From an uncultured beta proteobacterium (GTDB taxonomy: Bacteria > Pseudomonadota > Gammaproteobacteria > Burkholderiales > Rhodocyclaceae): a DNA stretch of 54,855 nt. The notes beneath the pieces were generated by a model. The model searched no databases. It was not told the origin of the DNA and worked only from the letters and a program-made list of their open reading frames with translations. The stretch lies in the NCBI GenBank assembly GCA_903848955.1, contig CAINHS010000102.1:1-54855 (forward strand). The letters are read 5' to 3'. The position numbers and the translations under genes are program-made. Positions 1-9,181 of the stretch are shown piece by piece (positions within the stretch are counted from its first letter, which is position 1; the number at the start of each line of letters is the position of its first letter).

Positions 1-1484
1 AGGCGTTGCTCCTGTTTGCTGGTGACACCTTCGCGGCGCAGGATGTTGGCCATGCCGATGATGCCGTTCATCGGCGTGCGGATTTCGTGGCTCATGTTGG
101 CGAGGAAGGCGCTCTTGGCGACATTGGCGGCCTCGGCAGCATTTTTTGCCTCGGCCAGTTCGGCGGTTCGCTTTTCCACCGACTCCTCAAGGTGCTGTCG
201 GTACTGCTCCAGTTCAGCTTCGGTTTGCTTGCTTTCTGTGATGTCTACGTGAGTTCCGATCATGCGCAGCGCTCGACCCAGGGGATCTCTGGAAATTGCC
301 CTGCCGCGACCAAGTATCCATTTCCAGGAACCGTTCTTCGTCTGCATGCGGTACTCGACCTTGAAGCTCTGGCACCGGTTTTCAATGCAATCCTGATTGA
401 TTGACCAAGTTCGTTGGCGATCGTCAGGATGGATCACCTCGGACCATTTGCGACCGGTAGCGGGAAACTCGCCGGGTTCATAACCAAGCATGCGGAAATA
501 GGTCGGGCTGAAGTACCCCGTATCGCTTTCGATGTTCCAGTCCCATAGCCCGTCGGCACTTGCCTCCATGGCCAGACGAAAACGCTCTTCACTTTCTCGC
601 AATGATTGTTCGCTCTGCTTTAATTGGCGGTAAGGTCTTTCAATCGTCGTAACGACAAATGCGCGATAGATGAACAGGTAGGAGATTACCTTGTAGATAT
701 GGCCGAGGAGATTGAAGACGTCGGTGACCTCCGCATAGAGCGTGAAGAAAAATTCGCTCATGGCCATGGTACATAGGGCACCAAACAGGGGTGCTGCACT
801 GAATGGCTGTGGTCTGCTCATGCGTACCCACAGTGCCGTCACTGCAGCGATATTGATGGCGATAATCGCGTATTCGAGGTACTGCTTGAGCGGGGTTAGT
901 CCCTTGCCGGGAACAAGAAACAATTCCCTGGTCGAGTCTTGATGGAACAGGAACAGCCAGTGCAGGAAGCCGACGGCGATGAGCACTCCAATCAGCAGCA
1001 GGTAGCGCATCGCATCGGTGGCAGACGGGCGCCATGGTGCGACAATTGCCAACAGGAGTCCCGCAGCGGCCACCGCCCGCGCCGTCAGCCAAAAGTAGAT
1101 CGCCTTGTCCGGACCATTGGGGGTAACAAAGTCCGGCATGCCATAGAAGGAAAAGGTATGCGTAAAGTCAAGAAAGCCTACCCCGAGGAAAATGCATGCG
1201 AGTATGGACAGGGTTCCCGATGCCCCCTCGCCGTAGATCTTCCATCCCACGGCAAATACCAATACCGAGACGACAATCGAAGCCATCTCAAGCAGCATGT
1301 GCAGGGGCATGTAACCGGCAATACCGCGAGCACCGGCCGGGGGCGGCAACACCCACGCCAACACTAAGCCAAGCATAAGCAACGCCACGGCAAGAAGCAC
1401 GCCGCGTATGGCCGGGCCATGACTGGGGTCCAGCCCCAAGGTCCTTCGTTCGTCAGTCAGACCAGGACTCACGATGCAGCGCAT
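1..1484 (-). CDS. MASE3-PAS sensor histidine kinase, 3' end beyond window
   Basis: Membrane sensor kinase, incomplete because its C-terminus lies left of base 1. I translated the minus strand from ATG at 1482-1484; an in-frame TGA lies further upstream, so the start must be this ATG or GTG at 1470-1472. Residues 20-240 form a multi-helix membrane region with the MASE3 signature ([20 protein letters not shown], then [11 protein letters not shown]). A PAS domain follows (about 260-380, closing with [16 protein letters not shown]), then a coiled coil and the start of HisKA with the phosphoacceptor His in [15 protein letters not shown] near base 90. The ATP-binding domain and any receiver are off-window. 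The MASE3 ligand is unknown. It is the leftmost gene of a minus-strand set, and an FNR-like box lies 145 bp upstream. No frameshift was seen across the 1.48 kb. Confidence 0.88.
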   Translation of the reverse strand, partial: MRCIVSPGLTDERRTLGLDPSHGPAIRGVLLAVALLMLGLVLAWVLPPPAGARGIAGYMPLHMLLEMASIVVSVLVFAVGWKIYGEGASGTLSILACIFLGVGFLDFTHTFSFYGMPDFVTPNGPDKAIYFWLTARAVAAAGLLLAIVAPWRPSATDAMRYLLLIGVLIAVGFLHWLFLFHQDSTRELFLVPGKGLTPLKQYLEYAIIAINIAAVTALWVRMSRPQPFSAAPLFGALCTMAMSEFFFTLYAEVTDVFNLLGHIYKVISYLFIYRAFVVTTIERPYRQLKQSEQSLRESEERFRLAMEASADGLWDWNIESDTGYFSPTYFRMLGYEPGEFPATGRKWSEVIHPDDRQRTWSINQDCIENRCQSFKVEYRMQTKNGSWKWILGRGRAISRDPLGRALRMIGTHVDITESKQTEAELEQYRQHLEESVEKRTAELAEAKNAAEAANVAKSAFLANMSHEIRTPMNGIIGMANILRREGVTSKQEQR

Positions 1485-1868
1485 TCCATAAGAGTATCGT
1501 TCCGGATCATACGGGGTACCTGCCGCCAACCATTCTGCTCTATTTGCCCGAGCGTCTCATCAGGACCTGGCTATTGCCCTGCCCGGAGCGAAACATGGAC
1601 ACACTATCGGTATTCCTGATGCGTATATGTGACTTAGGTCAACACGCCAGTAGATACGCCGGCAACAAGGAGAGCCTTTCGTCAGCTCAATCTAATGTCG
1701 GTTCCCGTTGCATTGCAGCCGGCCAGGCTCAGAACCCTGGTTTTGCGCGGGTCAGCGGCGGTTCCGGACTGACTGGCGGCTGATGATGAAGGCATCGTCA
1801 GCTCAGCGGGCAAGCCGGCGATCGATTCCGGCTGCATTGCCGCCCCGCTGTCGCATTTGTTCTCACGA
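1485..1868. other. Intergenic region upstream of the MASE3 kinase
   Basis: This 384-bp stretch lies between the amidase stop and the MASE3 kinase start, both on the minus strand. I see no credible gene in it. It contains an FNR-type dyad (1629-1642). Its 3' UTR part near 1720-1745 has a short CCAGG/CCTGG dyad, too weak to call a terminator. Confidence 0.5.
1629..1642 (-). promoter_or_regulatory. Candidate FNR/DNR-type operator
   Basis: The minus strand reads TTGACCTAAGTCAC. This is a TTGAC-N4-GTCAA dyad with one mismatch, the form bound by FNR/ANR/DNR-type regulators. It sits about 145 bp upstream of the MASE3 kinase start. A box centred at -41.5 would put transcription start near 1594, but the -10 there (TAGTGT) is weak. 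Oxygen or NO control of the kinase is inference from the motif alone. Confidence 0.4.
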
Positions 1869-3194
1869 TCAAGCAACAGCGCCGGCGAGCCAGCGTGCCG
1901 TGCGGAGCAGGCGGGCATCGTCGCCTACACGACCGACAAGTTGGACTCCCAGCGGCAGGCCATTGCCTGCTTGCAGAAGGGGCAGGCTGATGGCAGGCAT
2001 TCCGCAAAAGGTCCATAGCGTACAAAACATCGGGCTGCCGGTCGAATCCAGGCCGAGGGGTGCGGCACCCGCCACCGCCGGGGTCAGAATCGCGTCGCAG
2101 CGATCGAAAATCTCGTCGAGAGACTCGGTCACCGGTCTGATGCGCTCCAGCGCCTTCAGGTAAGCGACGGCGCTTATTGCATATCCGCGCTCGAGTTGGC
2201 CGCGCAGCGAAGCGGACAGTTGCCCGGCGCCACGCTCGTAGTCGGCCGCGTAGTTTGCGGCGAGGTCCGCCTCCATGACTGTGGCGTGCCAATCGAGCGC
2301 CTTCGCAGCCGGGTCGGGCAGCACAAATTCTTCGACATGCTCGCCGAGACGATCAGCGAGTTCGCCGAAACCCTCGCGGAGATCCGCATCGACCTGCGAC
2401 CACCACGGCGTCTTGACCAGAGCCAGTTTGGGCGGCAGGGGCGGATTCTCGTCGCACACCTTCTGCAGCGGTAGTGCGGCACGCGGCAGCATGCCGGGTT
2501 GGTTGGGATCGTAAGCCGACAGCACCTCGCCCAGCAGAGCCAAATCCTCGACGCTGCGGCCGAAGCCGCCGACCTGATCCAGGCGCGGCGACTGCATCAG
2601 GATGCCCTGGCACGAGACCAGTCCGCGACTGGGTTTGAAACCGAATACGCCGCAATATGCGGCCGGCCGAATCAGCGAGCCGTTGGTCTGTGTGCCCAGT
2701 GCCAGCGGCACCATGCCGGCCGCCACCGCTGCGGCGGAACCACTTGAGGAGCCGCCGGGAGTGTGCGCGAGATTGTGCGGATTGCGCGTCTTGCCGGGGA
2801 AGTAGGTGGCCAGTTCGGTCGTCACCGTCTTGCCCATGATGATCGCGCCGGCGGCACGCAGCAGATCAACCACCTTGGCGTCATGCGTTGGCATGCGTCC
2901 GGCGTGCAGCGGCGTGCCGTCCTCTGTCGGCATGTCAGCCGTATTGATGATGTCTTTAATGCCGACCGGAACGCCGTGCAAGGGGCCGAGCGGCTTGCCG
3001 CTCTCCCGCAGTTCGTCTGCTCGCCGGGCCTGTGCCAGCGCGTGGTCCGGGTCAAGGTATGCCCACGCCTGCACCTCCGGTTCGCGCAGCTTGATCTGCT
3101 CGAGGCACTGCCGCACCAGATCAGCGGCACTGAACAATCCATCGCGGATGCCTTGGGCCGCCTGGCGTGCGCCGAGCAGGTTTAATTGATCCAT
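1869..3194 (-). CDS. Amidase signature family hydrolase
   Basis: A 441-aa amidase-signature enzyme that hydrolyses a carboxamide to acid and ammonia; the substrate cannot be told from sequence. The Ser-cisSer-Lys triad is visible: K80 in PVGIKDI, the glycine/serine loop at 146-153 (PGGSSSGS, cis-Ser S149 by spacing) and the nucleophile S173 in TQTNGSLIRPA. Length is normal for a stand-alone amidase. No signal peptide is seen, so it should be cytosolic. It is not next to gatB or gatC, so tRNA amidotransferase is unlikely. The ATG at 3194 is the first in frame and the ribosome site is weak (GAGA). It stands alone, flanked by signalling genes and a decayed region. Confidence 0.9.
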   Translation of the reverse strand: MDQLNLLGARQAAQGIRDGLFSAADLVRQCLEQIKLREPEVQAWAYLDPDHALAQARRADELRESGKPLGPLHGVPVGIKDIINTADMPTEDGTPLHAGRMPTHDAKVVDLLRAAGAIIMGKTVTTELATYFPGKTRNPHNLAHTPGGSSSGSAAAVAAGMVPLALGTQTNGSLIRPAAYCGVFGFKPSRGLVSCQGILMQSPRLDQVGGFGRSVEDLALLGEVLSAYDPNQPGMLPRAALPLQKVCDENPPLPPKLALVKTPWWSQVDADLREGFGELADRLGEHVEEFVLPDPAAKALDWHATVMEADLAANYAADYERGAGQLSASLRGQLERGYAISAVAYLKALERIRPVTESLDEIFDRCDAILTPAVAGAAPLGLDSTGSPMFCTLWTFCGMPAISLPLLQAGNGLPLGVQLVGRVGDDARLLRTARWLAGAVA

Positions 3195-3307
3195 GTCGTT
3201 CTCGCGTCCCGGAGTTGGCCGGATCCAGCCAGCCGATCAGCGCACTCTATCACGGCCATATTGACCGGATTGCAGGGCGGGCTGCAAACCCGAGTCGTAT
3301 GCCAATG

Positions 3308-3699
3308 TCAATGACCGACAGGCTGAGTTTGCCCGGTATTGGCAGATTGCGGCTCGAAGTTGTAGTCGAGCGTATGCGTTGAGTCGCAGTCAATCATTAC
3401 GTTGACGCCATCGTCAAACGCCAGGACCCAGCGAACTGTCCCAGTACAAGCGGCCGAAACGGTTTCAGATTTCCTGCTGGTGCAATATCGAGCCCGTCGT
3501 GAATATGGCGAAGCGATAAATCGGGCGCGCTGAGGTCGGGGTTTGAGTTAAAAATCTGCTGAATTGACGCCATGTCAGACTCGTTCACATATGGAGTGAT
3601 CAATGGCGCCAGTGTTTGTGCAGTCGATGACCCAATCGAAGCAAACAAGAATGCTGCAGCAACCAGGGGCAACAATAATCTATCGATCAACTTGTTCAT
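3308..3699 (-). pseudogene. Frameshifted, truncated secreted M23-like protein
   Basis: Starting at ATG 3697-3699 the product has a clear signal peptide (MNKLIDRLLLPLVAAAFLFA, cleavage after STAQ). The mature part contains SIQQIFNSNPDLS and HIHDGLDIAPAGNLKPF, resembling secreted peptidase M23-type proteins. That frame then runs into unrelated residues and stops at 3397. One base shift at about 3449-3453 (within the PF codons) restores a convincing continuation, AACTGTVRWVLAFDDGVNVM followed by IDCDSTHTLDYNFEPQSANT, until a stop at 3308. Even so repaired, the protein is shorter than I would expect for an M23 domain, so it seems broken twice. The family assignment is moderate and the frameshift is directly visible. 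A sequencing error could explain the shift but not the short 3' end. The 5' end directly abuts a NapB fragment on the other strand. Confidence 0.6.
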
Positions 3700-3702
3700 C
3701 CG

Positions 3703-3855
3703 TTGATGGGCGACAGCCATTTTTCTAAGACGCGCAAGGAAAAGGATGGATCGCGCGCCGTGGAGATGGTCCGCTGGCAATGCGACAGCTGTCACGTGGC
3801 CCAGAGCGACGCCCCGCCGCTGGTTGAGAATACTTTCGTCGGCAACGTCAGGTAA
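3703..3855 (+). pseudogene. napB: C-terminal remnant of NapB, diheme subunit of periplasmic nitrate reductase
   Basis: The plus frame ending at TAA 3853-3855 translates as PLMGDSHFSKTRKEKDG, then a short linker (SRAVEMV) and RWQCDSCHVAQSDAPPLVEN plus TFVGNVR. This matches the end of NapB: the SxTHF-like segment, the second heme site CxxCH and the APPLVENTF tail. The first heme site and signal peptide are absent, because the frame is closed by TAA at 3676-3678 and no cytochrome-like sequence precedes it. No other nap gene is present. It is therefore a deletion stub, probably left when a nap operon was lost. Family recognition is from known NapB C-termini. Confidence 0.72.
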
Positions 3856-4462
3856 GTGCCTGGCTAACCTCCATGATCAGAGCCAAATAGCTGGTCAGTG
3901 ACTATGGGGGCATCCAATGTTCTTTCCCCGCTGGAGCGGCAGGTTCGCTACACCGTTCGCATAGGGCACTTAGTGATCGGTGGGGAAGGGCGGCTTTCGG
4001 GGATCAGAATTTCTATGCCCGCTTTCCGGAGTTGAATTTTTAAACGTGACTGTCTCCTGCCCTTAGCCGGCGGTGGAGGAAACCGGAAGCCGACATTCCC
4101 CAGGAACCCCGAAAATGCGGGAGCCGCCATTCGCCATGCGTTGGTGATATTCTTGCCATGAAGGTTCCTGCGAGCATTAGCCGCCACTGGTGATCACGAA
4201 CGCATCAGATTGGAGCGGTCGGTGTAAGCGCGAACCCGCTGCTCAAACGGGAAACAATTTTCTTCAGGTGGAGGGCAGACCCCGGCCAACTCTGGTCAGC
4301 CACGCCGTTAGACCAAAGCTAATCCGGGTGACGGCTTCGAAGGGGCTGCAGCCACGGAAGTAAAGCGTAGCTTCAGATTATGCTGCGTGCGGCCTGGGTC
4401 ACCGCATCGATCTGGTTCTGTCCTTCAGCCTGTTATCATCGTCCGGCGAAGCGAGGATATTA
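3856..4462. other. Non-coding stretch after the NapB remnant
   Basis: About 600 bp without a credible gene: open frames are short and lack family features. It may be further decayed DNA. Near 4440 the sequence becomes the leader of the next gene, with AGGA at 4454-4457 as its ribosome site. I found no tRNA-like fold and no transposase remnant. Confidence 0.45.
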
Positions 4463-6268
4463 ATGCCAAGTTCCTATGCCCAGAAGGATCTGCCGAAGCT
4501 AATTGCGCTGGTTGCGTTGTATGTGCTGGCAGCCAGGCTGACGTTGCTGCTGTTCGGCAACAATGGCGTTGTGGAGTTTTTGTGGGCGGCCAGTGGCATA
4601 TCCCTGGCGGTTGTTTTGTTAGGGGGCAACAAGTATCTTCCGGCCGTGTTTTTGGGGTCGTTGCCGGGTTACCTGCTGATTGGCGAACCGCCTGGATTTT
4701 CGGTTGCGGTCGCCCTGTGTCATGCGGCGAGCATCTTTCTCGGCACATGGGTCATGAAACGGGAAGGGGGACTCAATCCGGCTTTGCTGAAGCCGGGTGA
4801 TTTCTTTCGGATTCTGATATTGGCGGCGAGCGTCAGTCTGATCTATGCGGCTGGCCTTGAACTGTGCGCAGGGCTTGACCTGCAGCGCCCTGATGAAGCG
4901 CACAGCTTCATTCAGCACTGGGCGGGCAGCCTGCTCGGCATCATTGTCGCCGGGTCGTTCGCTCTGGTGTGGTCGCGATTGCCCCGCGAATGGGCTTCAC
5001 CGGCGGTAGCCGGTGAGGCGATATTGATACTCGGCATGTCGATTCTGGTCGGTCAGGTCGTTTTTGTTGGTTCGCTGAATGACTCGCTCGGTCAGGTTGC
5101 GCGGGGCTACTGGCTGTTTCCTCTCATCACCTGGGCTGCCGTGCGGATAGGGCGCCATGGCACAGTATTGATCGTGGCGATGGCAGCCGCGCAGGGGCTT
5201 ACTGGGGCTGCACTGGGGGTTGGCTTCTTCGCCGATGACGTAGCAAAAACCCATCTGACCAACTATTTTTTCTACATATTGAGCCTCGCCGTGGTCGACA
5301 TGGCGCTGGCAACCTACATCAACGAGCGCAAGTCGGCACTGGCAGCGGTGCAACAGCACCGCGACGACCTGGAGCTTCAAGTTTCGTCACGCACCGACGA
5401 ACTGGCCCGGCAGTTGGCTGACATGACCTTGCTCAACCGCAAGCTCGAAGATGCGCAGGTCCAGTTGCTGCAGTCAGAAAAAATGGCCTCCATAGGCCAA
5501 CTCGCTGCCGGTGTTGCCCATGAACTGAACAATCCGATCGGTTTTGTTCATTCCAACCTGGGGACGCTGGAGAGCTACCTCAGGGACATCTTCGAGATTG
5601 CCTCCGCGTGTGAAGCCGCGGCTGCGAAGGCAAGCAACCCGACCGACTTCGCGCGCATCGATGCGCTGAAGGCGGAAAAGGACTTCGATTACCTGAAGAC
5701 CGACATCTTCCAGTTGATGAATGAATCCAGGGACGGACTGAGCCGAGTCAAGAAAATCGTCCAAGACCTCAAGGATTTCTCGCGTGTTGGCGAAGCGGAG
5801 TGGCAATGGGCCGACATTCACCAGTGTCTCGATTCCACACTCAACATCGTCTGGAACGAACTCAAGTACAAATGTGTCGTAGACAAGCAGTACGCCGTCG
5901 CGTTGCCGCAGATACGCTGCCTGCCCTCGCAGCTCAACCAGGTGTTCATGAACCTGCTGCTGAACGCGGCGCAGGCCATTCCGGACAAGGGGAAAATCAC
6001 CATCAGCACCAGGCAGATGGATGAAGATACGATCCGGATATGCATCCACGATAGCGGTCTGGGTATTCCTGCGGAAAATCTGGCGCGGATCTTCGACCCG
6101 TTTTTCACCACCAAACCGATAGGCAAGGGCACCGGGCTGGGACTTTCGATTGTCTGGGGTATCGTCAGCAAGCATCATGGCAGAATAGAAGTTTCCAGTA
6201 CGGTCGGCGCCGGCACGACCTTCACCATCACGTTGCCGGTACAACAACAGGACGAGACGCCAGCATGA
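4463..6268 (+). CDS. MASE1 membrane sensor histidine kinase
   Basis: A 601-aa inner-membrane kinase. Residues 10-285 are an eight-helix MASE1-type sensor ([15 protein letters not shown] near 39-53, then [16 protein letters not shown] near 215-230). A coiled coil (290-340) leads to an NtrB/ZraS-like dimerisation domain with phosphoacceptor H353 in [14 protein letters not shown]. The ATP-binding domain follows with the N box near [16 protein letters not shown] and GKGTGLGLS. There is no receiver domain; the partner is presumably the next gene, whose ATG overlaps this stop (ATGA at 6265). Its H-box region is almost identical to that of the hemerythrin kinase at 7611 ([17 protein letters not shown]), so both may feed the same regulator. 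The ATG at 4463 has an AGGA ribosome site. Confidence 0.92.
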   Translation: MPSSYAQKDLPKLIALVALYVLAARLTLLLFGNNGVVEFLWAASGISLAVVLLGGNKYLPAVFLGSLPGYLLIGEPPGFSVAVALCHAASIFLGTWVMKREGGLNPALLKPGDFFRILILAASVSLIYAAGLELCAGLDLQRPDEAHSFIQHWAGSLLGIIVAGSFALVWSRLPREWASPAVAGEAILILGMSILVGQVVFVGSLNDSLGQVARGYWLFPLITWAAVRIGRHGTVLIVAMAAAQGLTGAALGVGFFADDVAKTHLTNYFFYILSLAVVDMALATYINERKSALAAVQQHRDDLELQVSSRTDELARQLADMTLLNRKLEDAQVQLLQSEKMASIGQLAAGVAHELNNPIGFVHSNLGTLESYLRDIFEIASACEAAAAKASNPTDFARIDALKAEKDFDYLKTDIFQLMNESRDGLSRVKKIVQDLKDFSRVGEAEWQWADIHQCLDSTLNIVWNELKYKCVVDKQYAVALPQIRCLPSQLNQVFMNLLLNAAQAIPDKGKITISTRQMDEDTIRICIHDSGLGIPAENLARIFDPFFTTKPIGKGTGLGLSIVWGIVSKHHGRIEVSSTVGAGTTFTITLPVQQQDETPA

Positions 6269-7590
6269 ATCCAATAGTCGGCGATGACGAGACGGTGCGC
6301 GCCGAGCCCGTCACCAGAACGGCCGAGCGCGCGAGGGTGCTGGTCGTCGATGACGAGCCTTCCATCCTCAATGCCATCAAGCGGGTCTTTCGCGGTCAGG
6401 GCTACGAAGTGCTCACCGCCACCTCGGGCAAGGAAGGCCTGGCGCTGCTGGAGCATGAACCGTTTGCAGCAGTAATTTCCGACATGCGCATGCCCGAGAT
6501 GGATGGTGCCCAGTTCCTCGAACAGGTTTTTGTGCGCTGGCCGGATACCAAACGCATCCTGCTCACCGGCTACGCCGACGCATCCGCGACAATTGCCGCC
6601 ATCAATCGCGGAAAAATATGGCGCTACGTCGCCAAACCGTGGAATGACGAAGAGCTGATCATCACCGTCCAACAGGCGTTGGCCCACCGGGATCTGATGC
6701 ACGAAAACGCGCGCCTGACCGAACTGACGCGCCAACAGAACGATGAGCTCAAGGTCCTCAACGAAGGGCTTGAGCAGAAAGTCGCGGAGCGCACAAAGCA
6801 GCTGCAAAACGCGATGAACTCGCTGAAGCAGGGATTCGTCAATGCCGTTCATGTGTTTTCCGGCATCATGGAACTGCACAGCGGGGACTTGGCGGGTCAC
6901 TCGCGCCGGGTTGCGGAACTCACGCGAAAGCTTGCCCAGCGCATGCACATGAGCGGCGTCGACATGCAGGACACGTTTCTCGCTGCCTTGTTGCACGACA
7001 TCGGCAAGATCGGCATGCCGGAGAGCATCATTACCCGCGCTTTCAACAGCCTGGGAGCCGAGGCGCGCGCCAGCATCATGAAGCATCCGGTCAAAGGCGA
7101 ATTGTTGCTGATGCCGATCGAACAGCTGTCCGGCGCATCTCTCCTGATCCGCCATCACCACGAGCAATTCGACGGACGGGGTTATCCTGACGGCAAGTCC
7201 GGGATTGAAATTCCGCTGGGCGCGCGCGTACTGGCTGTCGCCAACGATTACGACGCGCTGCAGCATGGCACGCTCGTGGCACGCCGCTTGAATGCCGCAG
7301 ATGCCTTGCGTTTTCTTGTGGACAATCGCAGCAAGCGCTACGATCCGAGCGTCGTCGACGAGTTTTCGCGGCTTTTGGCCGAATCCCGGCCTGAAGAATT
7401 TCCCGAGTTGCCGCTGCGGCCCGAGTCCCTCGCGCCGGGTATGCAGATCACCCGTGACTTGATTCACCGGGACGGCTATCTGCTTCTCGCCAGCGGCCAT
7501 GTTCTGGGTCAAAGCGAAGTTGATCAACTCAAGCGGCTGGAAATCTCGGAACAAGAGCCGATTATCGTGTATGTCGGACAATCGCTGTAA
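6265..7590 (+). CDS. Response regulator with HD-GYP c-di-GMP phosphodiesterase output
   Basis: A 441-aa RpfG-type regulator. The receiver occupies 23-140, with phosphoacceptor D73 in ISDMRMP, the Thr of TGYAD and K124 in the KPW motif. A coiled coil (145-190) connects to the HD-GYP domain: HDIGKIG with H244/D245, the HHHE cluster at 297-300 and GRGYPDG with GYP at 306-308. All the usual metal-binding and GYP residues look intact, so c-di-GMP hydrolysis is expected. A C-terminal extension (about 370-441) is of unknown role. The gene is translationally coupled to the MASE1 kinase upstream (4-base ATGA overlap) and sits 20 bp before the hemerythrin kinase, so two kinases flank one output protein. 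Confidence 0.93.
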   Translation: MNPIVGDDETVRAEPVTRTAERARVLVVDDEPSILNAIKRVFRGQGYEVLTATSGKEGLALLEHEPFAAVISDMRMPEMDGAQFLEQVFVRWPDTKRILLTGYADASATIAAINRGKIWRYVAKPWNDEELIITVQQALAHRDLMHENARLTELTRQQNDELKVLNEGLEQKVAERTKQLQNAMNSLKQGFVNAVHVFSGIMELHSGDLAGHSRRVAELTRKLAQRMHMSGVDMQDTFLAALLHDIGKIGMPESIITRAFNSLGAEARASIMKHPVKGELLLMPIEQLSGASLLIRHHHEQFDGRGYPDGKSGIEIPLGARVLAVANDYDALQHGTLVARRLNAADALRFLVDNRSKRYDPSVVDEFSRLLAESRPEEFPELPLRPESLAPGMQITRDLIHRDGYLLLASGHVLGQSEVDQLKRLEISEQEPIIVYVGQSL

Positions 7591-7610
7591 TTGCCGGGGG
7601 AGACCGTTGC

Positions 7611-9062
7611 GTGATTGAAGCTTTCGTCTGGTCCGACCGTTTCGCCAGTGGAATCGAGAGCGTCGATAGCCAGCATCAGCAGCTATTCAGGATCATAAAT
7701 CAGGTCGGCGAATTGCTGGTCCGCAGCGATGCGGCCACCGCGGCCAGCTCCGAGGCTCTGATAAAAAAGCTCGCCGACTACGCACGATTTCATTTCGCTG
7801 ACGAAGAACGCGTAATGCTCGAAGGCGGCCTGGATCCGGGCTACATCGATTCACACAGAAAGGTACATCAGCGTTTTACCGAGCAGGTCGTATCGATGTG
7901 GAAAAGCCGCGCCGGCATGGCCGATCCGGCGAAAACACTGTACGGCTTTCTGTCCTCCTGGCTGGTGTATCACATCCTCGGCGAAGACCAGACCATGGCT
8001 CGTGAGATTGTGCGAGTCAGTGAAGGCATGTCGCCAACGGCAGCGCACAAGATCGAAGCTGATCACATGGAGGTTGCGAGCTCGGCGCTGCTGCGCGCGA
8101 TGCAGAATCTCTACGACGTGGTGTCCGACCAAAATCGCGATCTTGCCAAGGCCAACACTGAGCTCGAGGCCCGCGTCTCCGAACGCACCGATCAGTTGAA
8201 CAAGGCCTACGCCAAGCTGGCTTCGGACAATCAGGAATTGACCGCGCTGCTGGGCCGCGTCGAAAAAACCCAAAGCCAATTGCTGCAGTCCGAAAAGATG
8301 GCCTCCATCGGCCAGCTTGCAGCGGGGGTGGCGCATGAGATCAACAATCCCGTGGGATTCGTCAATTCCAATCTGGGTACGCTCAGCCGCTACGTCGAGG
8401 ATCTGCTGCGGTTGGTCGATGCCGTCGGCGATGGTCCTGCGGTGCAAGCGATAGCAAAGGAAGTGGACCTGCCGTTCCTGCGAGCCGATCTGGCGGCGCT
8501 GCTGAATGAATCACGCGAGGGTCTGGATCGGGTACGCAAGATCGTTTCCAATCTGAAGGACTTTTCCCACGTCGACGAAGCAGCGGAATACCGCTATGCG
8601 GATATAGTCGCCGGACTGGAGAGCACGATCAGCGTGGCTGCGCATGAACTCAAGTACAAGACGGAAATGGTGCGCAAGCTGCAGCCGCTGCCGCTGGTTC
8701 GGTGCATTCCTGCACAGATCAACCAGGTATTCCTGAATCTGCTGGTAAATGCCGTGCAGGCAATTCCCGATCATGGCGTCATTACCCTCGAGAGCGGCCA
8801 GCAAGATGACCAGGTCTGGATCGAAGTGGCCGACACCGGCAAAGGGATGGATGAAGCAACCGCCAAGCGCATGTTCGAGCCTTTTTTTACCACCAAGCCT
8901 GTGGGCAGCGGTACCGGGCTCGGCTTGTCCATCTGCTACGACGTCGTGCACAAACACGGCGGCCGCTTCGAGGTGCACAGCGCGCCCGGTGCCGGCAGCC
9001 GTGTCCGCCTCTGGCTGCCCGTTTCCGGCCCGGCAGACACCGCAGCCGGTGTGGCCGCATGA
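7611..9062 (+). CDS. Hemerythrin-histidine kinase fusion
   Basis: A 483-aa soluble sensor kinase. Residues 5-135 are a bacteriohemerythrin domain with all seven diiron ligands: H22, H61, E65, H82, H86, H121 and D126 (HxxxE, HxxxH and HxxxxD spacings all correct). Such sites bind O2, and in some proteins NO or redox state sets their form. A helix (140-225) joins it to an NtrB-like kinase with H242 in AAGVAHEINNPVGF and an ATP domain (NLLVNAVQAI, DTGKGMD, GSGTGLGLS). There are no membrane segments. The start is GTG at 7611, preceded by GGGGGAGA. It closes an operon with the MASE1 kinase and HD-GYP regulator, so it probably phosphorylates that receiver in response to oxygen or redox. Confidence 0.93.
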   Translation: MIEAFVWSDRFASGIESVDSQHQQLFRIINQVGELLVRSDAATAASSEALIKKLADYARFHFADEERVMLEGGLDPGYIDSHRKVHQRFTEQVVSMWKSRAGMADPAKTLYGFLSSWLVYHILGEDQTMAREIVRVSEGMSPTAAHKIEADHMEVASSALLRAMQNLYDVVSDQNRDLAKANTELEARVSERTDQLNKAYAKLASDNQELTALLGRVEKTQSQLLQSEKMASIGQLAAGVAHEINNPVGFVNSNLGTLSRYVEDLLRLVDAVGDGPAVQAIAKEVDLPFLRADLAALLNESREGLDRVRKIVSNLKDFSHVDEAAEYRYADIVAGLESTISVAAHELKYKTEMVRKLQPLPLVRCIPAQINQVFLNLLVNAVQAIPDHGVITLESGQQDDQVWIEVADTGKGMDEATAKRMFEPFFTTKPVGSGTGLGLSICYDVVHKHGGRFEVHSAPGAGSRVRLWLPVSGPADTAAGVAA

Positions 9063-9104
9063 CCGAAACGCAGTAGGTTTTCAGCCGTTTTTACACAGCG
9101 GACG

Positions 9105-9130
9105 GCGCCAACCGGACCTTCGGGTGGCGC
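9105..9130. terminator. Hairpin between convergent operons
   Basis: GCGCCA at 9105-9110 pairs with TGGCGC at 9125-9130, and an inner CCG/CGG pairing extends the stem. It lies between the plus-strand kinase operon (stop 9062) and the convergent minus-strand genes (stop 9182). There is no U tract, so it could be a bidirectional or Rho-assisted 3' hairpin rather than a classical intrinsic terminator. Confidence 0.4.
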
Positions 9131-9181
9131 AGACTCGGCTGTCGCCGGTATCAGGAGCGCATTCCGGCGCAGCCGGATGGG

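Noticed and set aside
3948-4187. 79-codon minus-strand frame in the decayed region
   Set aside because: No family similarity, no ribosome site, and proline/arginine-rich composition typical of non-coding high-GC DNA.
4299-4320. GCCGTTAGACC resembling an integron attC core
   Set aside because: No matching inverse core and stem at the expected distance, and no cassette gene or integrase nearby.
6175-7581. A 468-codon minus-strand open frame over the HD-GYP gene
   Set aside because: Antisense shadow; the plus-strand frame has intact REC and HD-GYP motifs.
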